Counted from the stretch's first letter, positions 12,442 through 28,134 are shown. The stretch: DNA of 64,000 nt from Flaccisagitta enflata (GCA_965153355.1 OZ231128.1:2294001-2358000), one strand, 5' to 3'. A program made the numbers and translations. The notes: generated by a model from the sequence alone, not told the origin.

Positions 12442-13721
12442 AAGTGATACCCCTTTGAAAAATGATCAAAATATTTCATCTAATTTTCTATCAGTCTCTG
12501 CTTGTAGAAATAAAGTCACTTGTTCCATAGGTTTGAGTATTTTTAATCCTATTTCTGGACCTTAGGACAATGTTGAAGACTCGTTTTCATTTTCTTGGCT
12601 TAATGACACACATTGGTTTGAAATGACTGCACAATTGAACCCGCAATATAAATTATGAAATTGTCTAAAATTGCTTTCAAGGGGGGGGAGAGGTATCATG
12701 TATTTATACTCAAAATTTGTCTAAAGATGTACAGAAAACCCATAATCAGGTAGTGGTCGAGGTGTATGGGAGCAACACTTTTAATATGGCATGATATGAA
12801 AATTTTTCCATGAATCCTCTATTGATAACATAAGTAATTCTTATTTGGGCGATATGTTTATGCTCTTGATAGTAGAGTACACTTCCTTACAGGCCTGTAA
12901 ATAATTGAGTTCCCCCCTCCCCACGCCCCCCCTAAAAAAAATCAAAGGGTTTGAGATCAACAGATATTGATACAGTAGATGTCGTCTAGACTTGGAAATA
13001 TGGGGGCCCTCGTATCCTAACTAACATTTGTGTCAATAAAATGAAACTGTGTGTGTATAATACACATGTCCTATAGGGTTGACAATGGGGTATACCATCT
13101 TGGCCATATATATAAGAACAGTAGTTGTATAAGTTGAATTATTGACTAGAAGTGAGCAGCAAACATATCAGACTGCATCTGATATTTAGTACAACCATGT
13201 TGGGCATCCACCACCACCTGCGTTCACTTTGGCATTGACTCATAGAGAGACTGTAGGTACTCTAGAGTGATGTTGTTTCAAACCATTTATGCCATTCATT
13301 TCAGCCCTGTTTTGCATGTTGTTTTCCCCAGTTTCTGCAGGTTTTTCGTTTGAATCCTTGAGTTTTCAATTGGATTGAGATCAAAATGGATGTTGACCAA
13401 CCTTAGACGAGCTTAGCTCGTCGATCTTACAGTATATCTGGCGCAGTGTGCCAGTGCACCATTCTGCATAAACGAAGAAAGATTTGCTCAACCACACTTG
13501 CAAAAAGCAAATATTTTATTCATTTGGCTCTCATTTCTAAACAAATAAAGATACAGGAACCAGATTGGTCTCATTTGATAGATTTTTCGAAGATACAAAT
13601 TTTGAAAAAAAAATCATCTCTCTTCGATTAAAATTAAGCAAGCTATGACACTTTAAAGCTGTTCTTATATTTATGGCCAAGATGGTAGCAGCTCTGTGGA
13701 TGGAAAATTCTTTTGAATATT
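12442..13721. other. no gene seen
   Basis: AT-rich, mostly unique-looking sequence. A 61-codon ORF (13446-13631) has no recognisable features. Confidence 0.5.
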
Positions 13722-14021
13722 CAGTCTATGGACATTTCCATATTTGTAGATATGTCAGCAGTTTGGCATATCTCAACCTCTTGAGATCACTCATTCTGGG
13801 ATATTTCAACCCGTTGAGATCTCTCATTCTGGCACATTTCAACGCGTTGAGATCTCTCATTCTACTGAGATAAATCTTGGACATGAGAGATCTCAACATG
13901 TTGAAATGTGCTAGAATGAGAGATCTCAACGGGTTGAAATACCCCAGAATGAGTGATCTCAAGGGGTTGAGATATGCCAAACTGCTGACATATCTACAAA
14001 TATCGAAATGTCCACTGACTG
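13722..14021. mobile_element. 300-bp palindromic MITE with internal 33-bp units
   Basis: The ends are CAGTCTATGGACATTTC and the inverse of CAGTCAGTGGACATTTC, and the whole element folds on itself. Each arm holds several copies of a unit of the form ttgagatctctcattctggcacatttcaac. The flanks tatt/tata agree at three of four bases, compatible with a mutated 4-bp duplication. The ends place it in the same family as 2333-5873 and 32584-33109. Confidence 0.85.
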
Positions 14022-14439
14022 TATACTAAATCAAATTCGCTCCAATCAACCAGCTACCAGAATTAGTCTTGTGGTTAACTCACTTTACATCAAATTCATT
14101 TTGATCAGTTTAATTCTTTAAACGTTCCAGGTTCAAATCCCAGGCTGGTTTTCCAATTAAAGCAAATAGATGAAGCTGAAATTCTGCCATAAAAGTGATT
14201 GATCCTCATATTTTATACTAAAAGTTTTTTTTGTAAAGTCAGCCGTTTGGGGATGCCATACCCCATCGTCAACCCCTTAGGGTCCATACATTACACCAGC
14301 AAAATATCAGTCCCCTCAATGTACCAGATACTTATATTCTTCCAAGCTTCCGGGAAGCAAAAGTTCTTCCTGCAAGATTCCGACAATCAGACTTCAGTCT
14401 AAAATGGTGATTTTGTAAAAAAATTGTGTCTTTTTTTTG

Positions 14440-14915
14440 TATTTTTTTCAAACGCCATATGTGGCATATTGCTTGATCTTCCGACTCTGTCACCACTCTT
14501 CCGAGAAGCGGCGCTTCCCGCTTCTCCACAATCTGTATGTCTGCACTGTACTATTGCTCAGGTTATGAGCTCCTCCGTATTTCCAAGTCTAGACGACACC
14601 TACTGTACTCTTCCAAACTTCCGGGAAGCAAGAAACTTTCCTCGCAAGCTTCAGGCAAGCAGAATGCAGTTTAAAATGGTGGAACTATGGAAAAATCAAG
14701 TTAATTTTCATTAGATCAATTACAAAAATGGTAGATTTATGGGAAAACATCAAGTTTTCAGAATATCCAATTACGAAATGATTTGTGACAACTGTTCAAG
14801 TGCTCTTCTGAAAGAAAAGTCATTTTTTTACATTTTTTCCTAATGCCAAAGTGCAAGATTTTCCGACTGTGTCACCCTGCTTCCGAGAAGCGGCGCTTCC
14901 CACTTCTCCACAAAA
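14440..14915. repeat. dispersed pair of ccgagaagcggcgcttccc repeats
   Basis: The segments at about 14478-14530 and 14863-14912 share ttccgactctgtcacc...cttccgagaagcggcgcttccc.cttctccac. Other short phrases (cttccgggaagcaa) occur at 14345 and 14618. This is a local duplication of an unidentified repeat and no gene is seen. Confidence 0.7.
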
Positions 14916-15289
14916 GGAGAACAAAAGGGGAACAAAGTAAAACAAAAGAAAATTTTGGGAAAATATAACTTTTGACAGTGCTAAATTATAAAAACTGGTT
15001 AGTAAAACACAATTTAACAGCTTTTAGACCTTGACTACACTGTTTTGAACACACGACGCAAGGAAAAAAATCAAAAGCAGGGGGGGTGCAGTGTAATCAA
15101 AAGCGACTCAATTTTGTACACCCCTGCTTCCTAAAGCTTTCTATTTGACCAGTGACCAACAGCAAAATGGGAAAAAACATGATCAAGATAGAGATGACGT
15201 GTTTGGAGGGCAAAACATGTTCATCAATCTCTTAGAGGGCCTCTTTGTGCCTGCCTGAGTACCTTTCTGTTTATCTGCACAATATCTTT

Positions 15290-15292
<3 letters not shown>

Positions 15293-15371
<79 letters not shown>
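15293..15371. repeat. CT microsatellite
   Basis: A pure CT tract directly upstream of a hairpin element. Confidence 0.95.
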
Positions 15372-15374
<3 letters not shown>

Positions 15375-15485
15375 AGGTGCGACAAAGCACCTCTATAACT
15401 GGCTGTGTCCGTCGGTCTGTTGGTCGGGTAACGCATTCGTTCGACGATCCACTCGTCGCACCTTATTGGCCTACTTGGCCTTGTT
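15375..15485 (+). mobile_element. covarying-hairpin short element, stem type AGGTGC
   Basis: A compact complete copy. The 5' hairpin AGGTGC-GACAAA-GCACCT is at 15375-15392, then tataactggctgtgtccgtcggtctg. The 3' partner GTCGCACCT is at 15455-15463, followed by ggcctacttggccttg and a T run. A related inverted copy lies at about 20360-20480. Confidence 0.8.
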
Positions 15486-15507
15486 TTTTTTATTATTCTA
15501 ATTCTAG

Positions 15508-15657
15508 GAGCAAAATGAGGAAGAGCGTGAGATTTTAGCCAAGATGAAAGCTGAAGATCTTCAATCCATTTTGAACTTGAAGAAGAAGCAAGAAGGTCTC
15601 ATCGACCCAGAATTCGGAGCTCGTCATCGCGCCTTTGACATACCCAACTTCGACGAA
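15508..15657 (+). CDS. TTC16 exon (N-terminal region)
   Basis: A 150-base exon between aattctag and gtaataa, phase 0 to 0. It encodes 50 residues with a charged helical start (EEEREILAKMKAEDLQSI) and ends near FDIPNFDE. It chains in frame into the next exon at 17229. I do not see similarity in this part by itself; it is assigned through phase continuity. A degraded inverted hairpin element (about 15666-15970) begins just after the donor. Confidence 0.65.
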
Positions 15658-15665
15658 GTAATAAA

Positions 15666-15970
15666 CAAGGCCAACACCCTAAGTCGCGTACTCAAATTGA
15701 CTTTAAATGACTTAAAATGACTTAAAAAGACATAAAACGACACAAAACTAAACTGACTAATTTGACTTAAGATGATTTCAAATGACTTATAATGACTTAG
15801 AATGACTGAATGACCTAGATTTATTTAAAATGACTTGAAATAACTTAAAATGATTAAAAATGACTTTAAGTAATAAAAAAGTAAAGATTGACCGACGGAC
15901 CGATAGACCAACAGACGGATGGATGGATGGACAAAGCGGGTTGTTGAGTCGCGTGCACGCGCCTAAAAAA
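15666..15970 (-). mobile_element. covarying-hairpin short element, degraded inverted copy
   Basis: The left end aaggccaacaccctaagtcgcgtac resembles the inverted 3' end of the family. The right end gacaaagcgggttgttgagtcgcgtgcacgcg is the inverted 5' hairpin with the AGTCGCG stem. The middle is filled by an imperfect aatgacttaaa array (15700-15860), a local minisatellite. Confidence 0.6.
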
Positions 15971-16024
15971 GACATATACATGTATTTTAATTCATCTTAG
16001 TGCATTTTTCCTGTTCAATCATTA

Positions 16025-16298
16025 CACACTTTGGACGCGTTTCTAGTCACTGACAATTGCGTTTTAATGGGACACTTGCTACATTTGTTTATTCGCTTGC
16101 TCACTCCACTCACTTCACTCACTTGCTCCACAGTGCTTTGTTTCGCTTCACTTACTTTGCTCGCTTTGTTCACAAACTCGCTCATTCGTTTTGCTCACCC
16201 TCCTGAGGGACAATTAAGATTCATGAATATATGTTCACGCTGCAAACACGTTTGACGGGAATGATCTCGATTTTTGTCTTCACTAGAAACACGCCCTT
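16025..16298 (+). repeat. duplicated foldback element, copy 1
   Basis: Starts cgtttctagtcactgacaattgcgtttt and ends tttgtcttcactagaaacacgccctt; the two ends are inverted complements around TTTCTAGT. It is about 270 bases. A second copy lies at about 16822-17098. Inside is a ctcactccactcact-type array. Confidence 0.75.
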
Positions 16299-16821
16299 TA
16301 TTGGGGGCTTGGGGGCTTTGCATAGCAAAAAATTTGATTTTTCTCTCGTCCCGCTAACCCAATACGGAGTGAAAGAAATCATGAAGATTACCGTTTTCCT
16401 TTTTTCAAAATTCCTTCATCTTCCGTTTTTGTTTTGGCCTTAAAGTTTCCTCAGATTTCCCAGAATTCAGCAAAATCCTGTGAAGTTTTGTTACAAAAGG
16501 AACAATTGTTAGTTTTAGAAAATCATGATTTTTATAAAAACATATTAAAATATCACAGCATAAGTTACGAAATAGCTTGTGAAAAGACAGATTAACAATT
16601 TAAAGAACAGAAATTTGTAAAAGCTAACTCAAAAAAGATCAGCATATTTTCTTAACCCACTGCAATATACAAATTAAGCTCTCAAAAACAATTTTCTAAA
16701 AAACGGAAGATGAACAATTTTTGATAAAAGAAAAATGGTAAGCGTCCTAAAATTGGCCACTCCACATTAGGTCAAGAGGATGAAAAGAAATAAGCAACTT
16801 TTGCTATGTGAAGCACCCAAA

Positions 16822-17098
16822 TTGGGGGCATTTCTAGTCAAAGACGATCGCGTTTTGAAAGGGCCACTCGGTCGCTCACTACGTTCGTTCGCTCGCACCG
16901 CTCACTCCACTCACTCGCTTCGCAGCGCTCTGATGCACTACTCTGGCTTTGCTCGCTCGCTCTGTTTATGGGCTTGCTCACTCACTTGGCTCACTCCCTT
17001 GTGGGACAGTTGAAAATCTTGAATATGTCTTCACGCTGCAAATGCGTTTGACGGGAATGATCGCGATCTTTGTCTTCACTAGAAACTCGCCCTTTATA
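16822..17098 (+). repeat. duplicated foldback element, copy 2
   Basis: The same ends (catttctagtcaaagacgatcgcgttt and tttgtcttcactagaaactcgccctt) and the same internal gctcgctc-type array as copy 1, in direct orientation about 800 bases away. Confidence 0.75.
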
Positions 17099-17228
17099 AT
17101 TATATAGCACGACGATGCCAGTTAGATTCTTCCCCTAATAATTTCAGATATAAGTTTGTTTGAGCATTTTTGATGGCAATGAACAACTGTGAAAGATTTT
17201 TAGCTATCATTCCGTGATTTGCCTACAG

Positions 17229-17322
17229 GTGATGGTAGACGGAGCTATGGCTAACTACAACAACGGAATGAACTTTATGAACGGAAATGGCTATGAAAAG
17301 GCTATTCGCTCTTTCAACAAAG
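17229..17322 (+). CDS. TTC16 exon (first TPR, N-terminal half)
   Basis: A 94-base exon between gcctacag and ggtgaaatg, entered in phase 0 and left in phase 1. The peptide includes ANYNNGMNFMNGNGYEKAI, matching the start of the first TPR of TTC16 (YYSRGQQ...W..A...F in the vertebrate protein). It joins in frame to the exon at 18050. A GAAA microsatellite starts about 35 bases after the donor. Confidence 0.85.
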
Positions 17323-17354
17323 GTGAAATGCGAAGATGAAAACGCTTGTATGCG

Positions 17355-17377
17355 ATGGAAGAAAGAAAGAAAGAAAA

Positions 17378-17422
<45 letters not shown>

Positions 17423-17665
17423 AAAGAAAGAAAGAAAAAAAAGAAAGAAAATAGAATAAAAAAAAAAAAAAAGAAAGTAAAATAGAAAGAAAAAGAAAGT
17501 AAAATAGAAAGAAAAAGAAAGACAGACATAAAGTAATAAAAAAAAAGAAAACAAGGAACAGAATGAGAAACAAAGAAACAAAAGAAGAAACAAAGAAATA
17601 GAAAAAGAAAGCATGTAAGGGGAAAAAGAAACAAACAAACAAACAAACAAACAAACAAATAAACA
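17355..17665. repeat. GAAA-type microsatellite
   Basis: An A/G-rich tract of GAAA, GAAAA and AAAC units in the intron just after a TTC16 exon. The long minus-strand ORFs of Phe, Leu and Ser are artefacts. Confidence 0.95.
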
Positions 17666-17697
17666 ATCAAACTCATGCATATGGACTGACGCACCAG

Positions 17698-17905
17698 GTA
17701 ATCTGTAACGTAAAACAGTGAGATTAAACCCCGAGGTTGCTTAAAATTGCTCGGGTTCTGCTTGAGGTTGCTCGGGGTTGCACGGGGTTGATGTTATTAT
17801 TTGTCATTGTTTCTAACAATGCAACCCCAAGCAAACCCCAAGCAACCCCGAGCAACCTTGAGTAACCCCAACCCCCAGGGTTTAATCTCACCCCAGATTA
17901 CGGGG
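17698..17905. mobile_element. foldback MITE of ggttgctcggg units
   Basis: The left end gtaatctgtaacgtaaaacagtgagattaaacccc pairs with the right end gggtttaatctcaccccagattac. Inside, each arm has several tgctcggggttgc-type units that are complementary between arms. Non-autonomous; superfamily unknown. Confidence 0.75.
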
Positions 17906-18049
17906 TGTGACGGTCCAACGCAAGGACCGACAAACGGGTGGACAAAGCCTCTGTATATTCGACATTGGAATGAGATCCTAAGACTTGACTGTTTAATAAA
18001 CAGTGTTTATTACAGTTCAAAAAAAAAATTCACCCCCCCCCCCCCGCAG

Positions 18050-18223
18050 CAATTACCTTAAAACCCGCCATTTTGGATTTTTACGAGAAACGGGCGGAGG
18101 CTTTTGTTCAAATATGTGACTTTCGATCAGCCATTCTCAACTACCGTAAAATTCTGGAATTTGAGCGGAATAATCCCAGAATTACGGCCAAGCTCGGATT
18201 CCTCTACTACTTTTACGGCCAAG
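18050..18223 (+). CDS. TTC16 exon (TPR region)
   Basis: A 174-base exon preceded by a C-rich tract and ccccgcag, followed by ggtaaaaa; phase 1 in and out. It encodes TPR helices with LDFYEKRAEAFVQICDFRSA, very close in pattern to vertebrate TTC16, which has a DFYALRAEAY...LCDF stretch at the same place. This is one of the strongest anchors for the gene identity. Confidence 0.92.
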
Positions 18224-18330
18224 GTAAAAATTGAAATTATGTCTTGCTCAGTCAAAGATCCCTTTTGGGTCACGTTAGCGATGTCAATCTGTGTCTTTTG
18301 TTTTAAAGTGTTTTTAAGCGGATAATGTTT

Positions 18331-18416
18331 TAGGGTTAGGGGTGGGGTGAGGGTTAGGGATGAGGTGGGTTTTAGGGTTAGGGTAAGGGTGGGGATTAGG
18401 AGTAGGGTTAGGGCCA
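18331..18416 (+). repeat. interstitial telomere-like repeat (TTAGGG)n
   Basis: Degenerate ttaggg and gggtggggtga units. Inverted counterpart of 9114-9196. Confidence 0.85.
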
Positions 18417-18526
18417 CATGCGGGTTTGGTTTTATATGTTTTAGCTTGAGTAAGCGTGAATTGAACGTTTGTCTTTGCGGGAAGAAACAAGTTAGGGATT
18501 GAATTCCCTAACATCACCGATTTTGG

Positions 18527-18580
18527 GATGCGGCCTCGCATCTCTATAATAGGGTGTGGGCCTACGTCTGTCCGTGGCTC
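18527..18580 (+). mobile_element. hairpin element 5' end only, stem type GATGCG
   Basis: The hairpin GATGCG-GCCT-CGCATC is followed by tctataatagggtgtg, the family's 5' layout with another stem sequence. No 3' end was found; it is truncated. Confidence 0.5.
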
Positions 18581-18599
18581 GAAATTTTCAGAACTTAAT

Positions 18600-19750
18600 T
18601 TTCAAGGTTTTCTCTTCATTTCTTCATCACTTTTCTCTTGTCCATATTATCTTGTATCGAAAGAGGACGCATCTAACTATGGAAAAGAAAAAAAGCGAAC
18701 ACTTTGTTTTGCTAGTTTCTGCTTAACTATGGGCCTGAACCATAGAAAATTCATGACCGTTTTGAAGCTCTGCAAAAAATCTTTCAAATGCGACGTCGCT
18801 GGTCATTTTAGCTCTATTCATTTAGAAATGGCAATGGTTTGAAGAAAAAAATCACTGATTGAAAAAAATGCTAATTTCAATTTTTTTCTTAAGAGCAATT
18901 TTAGTCTTCCCGTTTTTGTCAATGATGCGTTTCTTTCAGGATTATCTTAGCTACTTGTTATTCATGAGCAAATTAAAGAGCTTCGAATTTTCTTTAATAT
19001 GGCGCCAAGAACGAATTTTTAACTCAATGCGTTTAATTTTTATGTTGGAATCAAGATAATCCATGAAAATGGCGTTGTGAATTTTAAAATTCTTGACCAC
19101 CTGTCTTCATTTTAATGCCATTTCTAAACGGATAGAGCTAAGACATCCAGCAAGAAGTATTATCGTAGTGACGACATTCGAAACTTCGTTCATAAACAAT
19201 GAACGAAGTGACGACGTCGTCATAACGTTAATTCTTGAGCAACAGGCGCTCACTCATTGTCTAAACTGTGTGCATTGAACTTTTTTGTACATGGTCATTT
19301 AGTTTACGACACGGTGCAAGATCGCGTGAAATTTGGCATTCACCAAGGTCAAAAAATTTAGTTATCATAAAATAATTTTTTCTTCAATTTTTGTTTAATA
19401 TATTACTTTGTAATAACAAAACAAAAAAAATCAATGCAAAATCTGTTTTAGTTAGCTAAATATTAATTATTTTATAATCAAATATAAATTATTCTGTTTT
19501 TTAGCTGTTTTTTGTATTTTTCAAGTTTTCTGCATCAGGAAATGTTTTGAAATACCCTTGATATATTTATGATAAGTAAAAAACATATAATAAAATATTT
19601 TTTATATAATGTTTTAATGTCATATATAATTTTATGCAAAATAAGTTCAGAAAACAATCAGTTTTTGCATATTTTGCATCTTGTCATAAAACGGTTTCTT
19701 TTCTATCAGATATTGTCTTGCAATTAAACATTCAGCAATCGTCCATACAT
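18600..19750. other. no gene seen
   Basis: AT-rich intronic-type sequence with short ORFs only, none with a recognisable domain. Confidence 0.5.
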
Positions 19751-19756
19751 TCACGT

Positions 19757-19918
19757 AATCATGATTGTTGTTCATTCATTCATTCATTTATTCATTCATT
19801 CAATCATTCATTCAATCATTCAATCAATCATTTATTCATTCAATCATTCACAATTGTTAACACGACGTGGTAGTCGTTACTGTTGTTGTTGTTGCTGTTG
19901 TCCTCATGTCCGTCATCG

Positions 19919-20013
<95 letters not shown>

Positions 20014-20089
20014 AATTGTTGTTGTTGTTTTTTGGTTATTGGTTTTTGAGTCATGATTCTATCATAATCACTATTATTGTTATATCAGA

Positions 20090-20165
<76 letters not shown>

Positions 20166-20170
20166 GAAAC
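19757..20170. repeat. ATTC then GTT microsatellites
   Basis: An imperfect TTCA/ATTC array (19770-19850), then two long GTT arrays (about 19908-20012 and 20091-20166). Confidence 0.95.
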
Positions 20171-20239
20171 AAAGCCTCCAATCCTAACATTTCCGCCTTC
20201 TAAGCCTTTTAACCCTTTGAATTCCAAACTCCAGTTTAG

Positions 20240-20480
20240 CCTGGCCATGTAAAAGTGCAAAAACGCAAATTCCCGCCCCTGCCCACCCGTCCGCAACTTG
20301 TTTTGGCCGTGAAACCGGCCTCGTTTCAAAACTTACTATGTACTTCTGTCTCCCTGCCCGCTTGGAATAAACAAGACCAAGTAGGCCAATAAGATGAGAC
20401 CTGTAGATTGTCGAACAAATGCGTTACCAACAGACAGACAGATTGACCGACCGACGGATACAGCCAGTTATAGAAGTGCT
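20240..20480. mobile_element. hairpin element fragments (one 3' end, one inverted copy)
   Basis: A 3' end (cccgcccctgcccacccgtccgcaacttg...ccggcctcg) lies at about 20270-20325. An inverted copy related to 15375-15485 lies at about 20360-20480: caagaccaagtaggccaataag at its left, ccgaccgacggatacagccagttatagaagtgct at its right. Confidence 0.7.
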
Positions 20481-20516
20481 TTCTTCCTTTCTTTCTCACT
20501 TCCTTCCTTCCTTATT

Positions 20517-20659
<143 letters not shown>

Positions 20660-21154
20660 CCCTTTCGATCCGTTTTTCTTCACTTTCAATAAATTCTTTT
20701 ATTTTCCAAAAGAAATAAAGGCGCCCAAAAAGCTACCGACATCTGGTGCCACTGAAATAAAACAAAGTTTCTAGACAAAAGAACAAGAAATTTTGGGTAG
20801 GCTCGTGTCAGTCCTCTTCATGGGCTAATTTCTCATTTTGCGTGGTTGTTTACCGACAATCGTATATCTGCTTACTGCCTGATCTCTTCAGGCGCTTTAG
20901 TTTCTAATCAGTTGATCGGTCTGTCCATCAATTCTTGATTTGTTATACAGTAGGACCCCGCCTCATTGGTCCCATTGGGACTGAAGATTTTTCACCTTTT
21001 ATCTTAGTTTCACCTTTGAAGAGAAATGAAATCACTTTAAAAATTATCACTTGGGACCTTATGATGATGGCCTTTATTGATGGGGAACCTCTAAAAGCGA
21101 GTCTGTTATCGCGGGGTTCCACTGTAATATTTTTTTCTTACCAGTTTCCGTTTG

Positions 21155-21187
21155 TTAATTTTCTTTCTTTCTTTCTCTATTTTCTTT

Positions 21188-21267
<80 letters not shown>

Positions 21268-21503
21268 TTTTTCTTTCTTTCTTTCTTTCTTTTTCTTTCT
21301 TTTTCTTTTTTTTTTCTTTCTTTTTCTTTTTTTTTCTTCTTTCTTTCTTTCAGTCTTTCTTTCTTTCTTTCTTTTTTTCTTTCTTTATCTCTTTCTTTCC
21401 ATCTTATTTTCCTTTTTTTCCTGTTATTGCCTTTCTCTTTCTTCTTTTTTCTTTCTTTTTTTTTTCTTTCGTTTTTTCTTTCTTTTTTTTCTCTTTCTTT
21501 CTC

Positions 21504-21547
<44 letters not shown>

Positions 21548-21648
21548 TTTTTTGCTTTCATTGTTTTATTCTTTCTTTCTTTTTTCTTTCTTTCTTTTTT
21601 TCTTTCTTTGTTTCTTTCCTTCTTTGTTTCTTTCTTTCTTTCTTTCCT

Positions 21649-21717
<69 letters not shown>

Positions 21718-21908
21718 ATCTTTCTTTCTATCTTTCTTTCTTTCTTTTTTCTTTCTTTCGTTTTCTTTCTTTCTTTTTTTCTTTTTTTTTCCTTTCATTG
21801 TTTTTTTCTTTCTTTTTTGTTTCTTTCTTTTTTTTCTTTGTTTCTTTGTTTCTTTTCTTCTCTCTCTCTCTTTCTCTCTTTCTCTCTTTCTCTCTTTCTC
21901 TCTTTCTC

Positions 21909-21972
<64 letters not shown>

Positions 21973-22253
21973 TCGGCTTTTATTTCCTATCTATCATTCT
22001 TTCTTTCTTTTTTAGTTGCGGACCCGCGACTCTACAAGAGGCTTTATCCGTCCGTCCGTCTGTCCGTCCGTCTGTCTATCGGTCGTACCGTTAGTCCGTG
22101 GACGCGCGTCAAAAACTGATCTGATGCTTGCAATTGTGTGGGAGGGGGGGAGGATGTGAATAGAGGTTGGACGCCTCTGCCCACCCGTCATCGTTGTAAC
22201 CACCCATTACTTGTTTTTATGCTTTCATTCTTCCTGTTTTTCTTTTTGTCTGA

Positions 22254-22323
<70 letters not shown>

Positions 22324-22325
22324 TT
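21155..22325. repeat. CTTT microsatellites flanking a hairpin element
   Basis: Pyrimidine-only CTTT arrays at 21155-21975 and 22256-22325. Between them (22014-22215) is a hairpin element with agttgcggacccgcgact at its 5' end and a cccacccgtc 3' part. The long Phe/Leu/Ser ORFs here are artefacts. Confidence 0.95.
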
Positions 22326-22603
22326 TCCATTTCACTATTTTGTACCTCCGTCTTTTTCTTTCTTTTTCGCTTCATTTTTGGTCATTTCTTATAGTTGCTT
22401 ACAAGCATGTAAGCACAAAAATAAGCAAGCAAGCGTGTATTCGAACAAGCAAAAATGATAGATTTGCATTAAGGCTGACAACAAACAGCTTGATTATGAA
22501 AATTGAGGCTCAACGTCCATCAGATATCCCTCCACCACACAAACCATTTCACCAGCAGCTCGCTTTCTCGAAGGAGCAAAAAATCACTCCAACTCATGCT
22601 CAC

Positions 22604-22740
22604 TGAAAATAACAAATTTGCATAGAAAACAAAAAAATGAAAAAAACAAAAACATACGACGCTTAAAAATTAGTATATCTCGCGTCGTATGTTTTTAAAA
22701 ATGCAAAAAGTTTGACCGTTTTACAGATTTGTTATTTTCA
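22604..22740. repeat. 137-bp palindrome
   Basis: tgaaaataacaaattt (left) and aaatctgtaa-type gatttgttattttca (right) are inverted, and the inner arms aaaacatacgacgc and gcgtcgtatgttttt also pair. It is a small foldback element. Confidence 0.8.
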
Positions 22741-24250
<1,510 letters not shown>

Positions 24251-24685
24251 TCTAAAATGTAAATAGCTGATTTCACACAGTTCAGACACAGAGGTTTGGG
24301 GATAATTCACGTTATTACGACGTCGTAACAATGTGCATTTAACAGTAACATACTCATTTTTTGCAAGCTGTGTCGTAACTACGTGGTTGCCCCTCCAGCA
24401 AGGGTTAATTTGAAAGATCTTTCACAGAGCTTCAAAATGGTCATGGATTTTGCTATGTTTTTCTCATTGCTTGAATGTGAAACAAACAAGTAGTTCGCTT
24501 TTTTTTTTTGCCATAGTTATACTATTGGACATCTCTTAGCCTTGTTAAGTTCAGGCCTCGCTTTGAATCTAGTGATTTGTAAGGGTTATCAACCACATTC
24601 GTGCCCCCTCCCCGACCCAAATCTTTCTCTTTCTCTGGCTGTCTCATTATTTCTGTCTGTCTGTCTGTATGCCTTTCTGTCACAC

Positions 24686-25594
<909 letters not shown>

Positions 25595-25754
25595 GTTTGA
25601 CAAAAAGTCAATCTGATGCTACCATCATTTGCATCTTTTCAGTTTTTGCGTAATTGTAATAGTGTATCCGGCCTTGTTTTTTTAACATGAAAAAAGGGTC
25701 AAAATGACACTAGCATTCAAATTACTTGCATTTTACCCTGCTTGCTCATATTCT

Positions 25755-26352
<598 letters not shown>

Positions 26353-26514
26353 CCAGCATTTACGACTTTTTTCCTACGGCGATTAGCCGCCTTTATTGGT
26401 AATAGTAGGTCATGTCCGTCGGTCTGTCTGTTGAATGGCCCACTTCGCAAACGTCCCTAATAGTTTGCGCATTTCGTGGTCTTTCTTTCTTTTTCACTAT
26501 TCTTCTTCCCCTCT

Positions 26515-27140
26515 CCTCTTCATTTTTTTCTTCTTCTTCTTCTATTTCTTCTTCTTCTTCTTCATCTTCTTCTTCTTCTCCTTCTTCATCTTCTTTTTCA
26601 TCTTCTACTTCTTCTCCATCTTAATCTTCTTCTTCTTCTTCTTAATCTTCTTCTTTTTCTTCTTCTCCGTCTTCCTCTTCTTTTCCTTCTATTCCTTCTT
26701 CTCCTTTTTGGGCAGCGGCCCCGAAGGGGTCGATGACCTATGCTTTCACACATATGTGGAATTTTCTCCTCCTCCTCCTCCTCCTTCTCCTTCTTCTTCG
26801 TACCCCCCCTCCCCCAGCCTCCAGGCCCATATCTCAGCCTCGAGGCCCATATCCCAGCCTTGAGGCCCAAATCCCAGCCTTGAGGCCCAAATCCGAACCC
26901 CAAAGCCCAAATGCAACCTTAAGGGATTTGGGCCTCAAGGCTGGGATTTGGGCCTCGGGAGGCTGGGATGAGGCTGGGGCCCGGAGGCTGGGGGAGGGTG
27001 CGGAGGAGAAGGAGGAAGGAAGGAGGAGGAGGAAGAAAAATCCCATGTGTGAAGCATAGGTCATCGACTTGCCGTGCCTCCCCTTCAACTTTAACCACAG
27101 CCTGCTAAAGCAGGGCACGGGTACCACTGACCATCTAACG
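26515..27140. mobile_element. palindromic element with GGCCCAAATCCC units, copy 1
   Basis: A TTC microsatellite (26525-26705) leads into tttttgggcagcggccccgaaggggtcgatgacctatgctttcacacatatg. Then come direct and inverted ggcccaaatcccagccttgag units about a central axis near 26915, and the inverse of the tgctttcacac phrase at about 27040. It then continues as acggg-taccactgaccatctaacgcttttgcgactattcc. The second copy is at 31861-32335. Confidence 0.75.
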
Positions 27141-27149
27141 CTTTTGCGA

Positions 27150-27922
27150 CTATTCCTTTTTCCTTTTTCCTTTTTCCTTTTTCCTTTTTCCTTTTTCCTT
27201 TTTCCTTTTTCCTTTTTCCTTTTTCCGTTTTCCTTTTCCGTTTTCCTTTTTTCCTTTTTCCTGTTCCTTCTTTTTCTTTTTTTTTTTCTTTTTTTCTTTT
27301 TAGTCGCGTGCTACGCGACTCTACACCCCGCTTTGTCGGTCCGTCCGCTGGACCGTCCGTCCGTCCATCCGTCTGTCACACTTTACTTTTTCAGCGTTAA
27401 TGGGGGTTTTGGCCTTATTGCTCCTGCCCAAATATTCCTCTGACCTCAATTATGGCCCCTGCCCACCCGCACGCGACTGGGGTAGCCGTGTATCCGGCCT
27501 TGTTTTTTTCTTTTTATCTTTTTATCTTTTTTTTCTTTTTTTTTTTTTCTTTTTTTCTTTTTTTCTTTTTTTCTTTTTTTCTTTTTTTCTTTTTTTCTTT
27601 TTTTCTCTTTTTCTTTCTTTTTCCTTTTTTTTTTTTCTTTTTCTTTTTCTTTTCTTCTTTTCTTCTTTTCTTCTTCTTTTCTTTTTTTCTTTTTCTTTTC
27701 TTTTTTTCTTTTTTTCTTTTTTTCTTTTTCTTCTTTTCTTCTTTTCTTTTTTTCTTTTTCTTTTTCTTTTTCTTTTTCTTTTTCTTTTTCTTTTTTCTTT
27801 TTCTTTTTTTTTTCTTTTCTTTTTCTTTTCTTTTTTTTCTTTTTCTTTTTTTTCTTTTTCTTTTTCTTTCTTTCTTTCTTTTTTTTTTTTTTTTTTTTTC
27901 TTTCTCTCTCTCTTTCTTTCTC

Positions 27923-27962
<40 letters not shown>

Positions 27963-27966
27963 TTTT

Positions 27967-27998
<32 letters not shown>

Positions 27999-28070
27999 TT
28001 TTTTTTCTTTCTTTCTTCCTTTCTTTTTTTCCTTTCTTTTTTTCTATCTATCTTTCTTCCTCTCTTTATT

Positions 28071-28134
<64 letters not shown>

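Noticed and set aside
13446-13631. 61-codon ORF
   Set aside because: No domain, no context and AT-rich composition like the surrounding intron.
20935-22119. 394-codon Phe/Leu/Ser ORF
   Set aside because: It reads through a CTTT microsatellite; no domain, and other frames are equally open.
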